The translations under genes were made by a program, and so were the position numbers. The notes under the pieces were generated by a model. It did no database searches. It was given only the letters and a program-made list of their open reading frames with translations, and was not told the DNA's origin. Below are positions 5,205 to 6,756 of a stretch of 6,756 nucleotides of DNA, piece by piece. Source of the stretch: Verrucomicrobiales bacterium (GTDB lineage: Bacteria > Verrucomicrobiota > Verrucomicrobiia > Verrucomicrobiales > V1-33); the NCBI GenBank assembly GCA_023253495.1, contig JALRGF010000580.1, forward strand, positions 1 to 6,756, in the 5' to 3' direction. How positions within the stretch are numbered: position 1 is the stretch's first letter; each line of letters starts with the position of its first letter.

Positions 5205-6212
5205 TTATCGGGCGGGAGCGGGGGTGGTCCGGCTGGCGTCGTGGTGGCCGGCCTTCCGGCAGTGCGGGCCGGCGTTCCCGGCGGCCTTCTTTGTGGAATG
5301 GCAGCCGGTGGCGGGGGTGGGGGAACCTGTGTTTTTGCCGTTGGTGCCGGAGCAGGTCCCACGCGCCTTGGTGCCGCTGGCGGAGCAGGTCCCACACGCT
5401 TTGGTATTGCTGCCGGAGCCGCATGCCCCACACGCCTTGGTGGCACCGACGGAGCTGGTTTGGCAGGCCGTGGTGTCGCTGCCGGAGCAGGCTTCGCATG
5501 ATTTGTCGTGGTGGCTGGCGCAGGCCGCGCACGTTTTCCGGTCGTGGCAGGGGTCGGGGTCCGTCGGCGTGGCGGGCGGGCTTTCCTGCGGGCCTTGGTT
5601 TTCCTGTGGCGGCTGCGGATTGTGGGGGGCGTCGGCATCGGCCGGGGCGGCCGGGGCTGGTGTTGATGCCGCATCGGCGGGTGCCGTTTCAGCGAGGGCC
5701 GGGGCGTGTTTTTCGTGCATTTGGGCCGGGCCTTTCTCGACGAAGCCGCTGACGATGCGGGCGTGGTTCTGCGCTACTTTGATGGCTTCCGGGGTGCGGC
5801 CGGAGGCGATCATTTCCACGCCGCCGTCGACCTCCTTGAACTCGTGGTCGATCTCCTGGTAGTGCTCGACCAGTTCGGCGAAGGCGGGGTCCCAGCGACG
5901 GACCATGCGCCCGGAGCCGAGGCGCTCGCGCATTTCCCGCACGTGCTTCTGCAGCGTCATGGCGATTTCCGGGTTGTCGGAAACGGTGCGCGATTTGTAG
6001 CCGGTGGCGGTCAGTTCGACCGAGCGCCGGATCTGCGTGTGGTTGTCAAAAAGGGTGTGGATGGCCTCCTGGAAACCACCCGGGCCGCCACCGCCGTGAC
6101 CACCGCCGCCACCGGGGCCGCGCCCGCCGCGACCCGGACCCTGGCCGGCCAATGGAAGGGACGTGGCAAAGCCGAGCAAGGAGGCGAGGACTAGGAATCG
6201 GGTGGTTTTCAT
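5205..6212 (-). CDS. exported protein with duplicated His domain and Cys-rich repeat tail
   Basis: I do not recognise a named family, but the 335-residue protein has clear architecture. Residues 1 to about 24 look like a signal peptide (Lys2, Arg5, then FLVLASLLGFATSLPLA), with no lipobox. Residues 25-46 are Gly-rich. Residues 50-169 form a helical domain of two similar halves, each with an early His (58, 117), a Gly (71, 131), a Pro-Glu (81-82, 141-142) and a late His (90, 150). Residues 171-220 are a Pro/Ala-rich linker. Residues 222-318 carry 13 Cys, including CxxC at 228-231, 239-242, 261-264 and 273-276, plus several His; the first 221 residues have no Cys. This suggests metal or metalloid binding outside the cytoplasm. 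The ATG at 6212 is chosen because it begins the signal peptide; upstream codons are unlike protein. It ends 101 bases before arsR on the same strand, but a separate ars promoter lies between. A role in arsenic resistance is inference. Confidence 0.82.
   Translation of the reverse strand: MKTTRFLVLASLLGFATSLPLAGQGPGRGGRGPGGGGGHGGGGPGGFQEAIHTLFDNHTQIRRSVELTATGYKSRTVSDNPEIAMTLQKHVREMRERLGSGRMVRRWDPAFAELVEHYQEIDHEFKEVDGGVEMIASGRTPEAIKVAQNHARIVSGFVEKGPAQMHEKHAPALAETAPADAASTPAPAAPADADAPHNPQPPQENQGPQESPPATPTDPDPCHDRKTCAACASHHDKSCEACSGSDTTACQTSSVGATKACGACGSGSNTKACGTCSASGTKARGTCSGTNGKNTGSPTPATGCHSTKKAAGNAGPHCRKAGHHDASRTTPAPAR
5341..5502 (-). repeat. imperfect 27-36 bp tandem repeats encoding Cys units
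   Basis: Five adjoining units (5341-5367, 5368-5400, 5401-5436, 5437-5469, 5470-5502) share a TTGGTG...GGAGC...CACACGC pattern on the plus strand. Four of them start with TTGGT and the last with GTGGT. They encode 9-12-residue units of the type TKACGTCSxSG in the tail of the exported protein. The unit lengths are multiples of three, so changes in copy number keep the frame. One unit has Arg284 (codon CGT) where its neighbour has Cys (TGT). Confidence 0.7.
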
Positions 6213-6352
6213 GAGCGGGGCGGAGCGGGGTAAGGAAAGGAAGTGGAGGCCGTGGCGGGCACTGCGGATGCGGGAGGCACCGGCGGGTCCGAGGGCGGTG
6301 GAAATGGTACGAGACACACGATAACTATATACGCATACCAGTATAAACGCGG
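6213..6352. promoter_or_regulatory. divergent intergenic region with AT-rich patch
   Basis: This stretch separates the Cys-rich gene (minus strand) from the membrane ORF (plus strand). Most of it is GC-rich, but 6321-6348 is AT-rich. It holds TATAC (6328-6332) and GTATA (6341-6345) as an inverted repeat, minus-strand -10-like boxes TATACT (6345-6340) and TATAGT (6329-6324), and a plus-strand TATAAA (6342-6347). No good -35 box sits at the right distance from any of them. It is the likeliest place for promoters of both genes, but exact sites cannot be set. Confidence 0.35.
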
Positions 6353-6756
6353 ATGGCAACCCCGATTTCCGATTCCGGATTCGGGAGAGGAAACCGTGGA
6401 GAGAACAAGGCGCTGGCGGCGGCGGGTGGCGGCGGCGGTGGCGGCGCTGGCGGCGGTGACGGGGGCCGGCGGGATGCGGGTGAGGATCTGCTTGCCCGGA
6501 TGTGGGGATGGCTCGTGGCCACGCTGCTGCTCGCGGCAACGCTCGTCGGCGTGCATGCGGTGATCGACCCGGCCGCCTACGACGTCTCCCAGCTGCCGCG
6601 GCTGCTGACCGCCATGGCCCTGCTCCTGGCCGCCGCGCCGGCCCTGCTCCTGGTGCCCGCGGTCGCCCGCCGACTCGACTGGCGGCCTCTGGGCGACCCG
6701 CTGGTCATCGCGGCGGCCGCCTACCTGGCCGCCTGCTGCCTGTCACTCGTGGTTGC
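6353..6756 (+). CDS. putative multi-pass membrane protein (N-terminal part)
   Basis: An open frame runs from an in-frame TAA at 6344-6346 to the right edge without a stop. From the ATG at 6353 it has 134 codons: a Gly-rich, charged, presumably cytoplasmic stretch (residues 1-49), then hydrophobic segments at about residues 51-70 and 85-105, and a third (LVIAAAAYLAACCLSLVV) cut by the window end. The ATG at 6500 (residue 50, MWGWLVATLLLAATLVG) is an equally reasonable start, as heptamer-like repeats at 6364-6384 look intergenic. No Shine-Dalgarno site fits either. The layout of two membrane segments around DPAAYDVSQLPRL and a WRPLGDP loop recalls the start of O-antigen ligase-like (Wzy/WaaL) proteins, but this is a weak resemblance and I give no symbol. 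Codon use is strongly G/C-ending, as expected of real genes here. Confidence 0.6.
   Translation, partial: MATPISDSGFGRGNRGENKALAAAGGGGGGGAGGGDGGRRDAGEDLLARMWGWLVATLLLAATLVGVHAVIDPAAYDVSQLPRLLTAMALLLAAAPALLLVPAVARRLDWRPLGDPLVIAAAAYLAACCLSLVV
6364..6384. repeat. three heptamer-like repeats / imperfect palindrome
   Basis: GATTTCC, GATTCCG and GATTCGG follow each other directly. The last 16 bases (6369-6384) also form a palindrome centred on TCCGGA with one mismatched pair. It lies either in the 5' end of the plus-strand ORF or, if that ORF starts at 6500, in its leader. Confidence 0.5.

Noticed and set aside
5104..5532. Upstream extension of the arsR frame
   Set aside because: It runs through the promoter-like region and the Cys-repeat tract of the neighbouring gene in the wrong frame, giving only low-complexity residues.
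5135..5674. A 179-codon Pro/Arg-rich frame on the minus strand
   Set aside because: It is an out-of-frame reading of the Cys-rich tail and linker. The frame with a signal peptide and regular Cys spacing is far better.
6213..6539. Extension of the exported protein to an ATG at 6539
   Set aside because: The added 109 residues cross the AT-rich divergent region and would hide a good signal peptide starting at 6212.
1..6756. Mobile element or island borders
   Set aside because: I looked for transposase or integrase motifs, terminal inverted repeats, tRNA ends and direct repeats at the flanks of the ars genes and saw none. Base composition also looks even across the window.

Overview
The window comes from a high-GC bacterial chromosome. 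It carries a complete arsenic-resistance operon on the minus strand, a Cys-rich exported protein upstream of it, an unrelated-looking ABC ATPase downstream of it, and the start of a membrane protein on the plus strand at the right edge. There are no RNA genes, transposases, integrases or CRISPR arrays. The high GC, weak use of Shine-Dalgarno sites (only arsA has a clear one) and the type of secreted His/Cys protein suggest Verrucomicrobiota, perhaps Opitutaceae. This is a guess from general likeness, not a demonstrated placement.

Layout, read along the minus strand from right to left. (1) 6212-5205 encodes a secreted protein with a Gly-rich stretch, a duplicated His-containing helical domain and a metallothionein-like tail with 13 Cys. 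(2) 5204-5104 is the ars control region, with a TTGACA -35 box and a TTTGC/GCAAA inverted repeat lying between the promoter elements. (3) 5103-4783 is arsR. (4) 4800-4708 holds a terminator-like hairpin over the arsR stop, followed by tandem 8-bp repeats. (5) 4707-4375 is arsD. (6) 4378-2561 is arsA. (7) 2564-1458 is acr3. (8) 1437-982 is arsC. (9) 904-2 is a CcmA/NatA-type ABC ATPase that probably begins another transport operon running off the left edge. On the plus strand, 6353 (or 6500) to the window end is an incomplete membrane-protein gene, divergent from the Cys-rich gene across a short AT-rich patch.

How the genes work together: ArsC reduces arsenate to arsenite. ArsD, which has the CC(x4)C metallochaperone motif, hands arsenite to the ATPase ArsA, which has two nucleotide-binding domains and all three metal-site Cys. 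ArsA is presumed to energise efflux through Acr3. ArsR represses the operon until it binds arsenite or antimonite. arsD-arsA and arsA-acr3 each overlap by 4 bases, so these proteins are probably made in a coupled way. The Cys/His-rich exported protein could bind metal or metalloid outside the cytoplasm, but only its position and composition support that. The points most worth following up are this protein, the non-canonical Cys arrangement of ArsR, and the possible attenuator and second operator between arsR and arsD.
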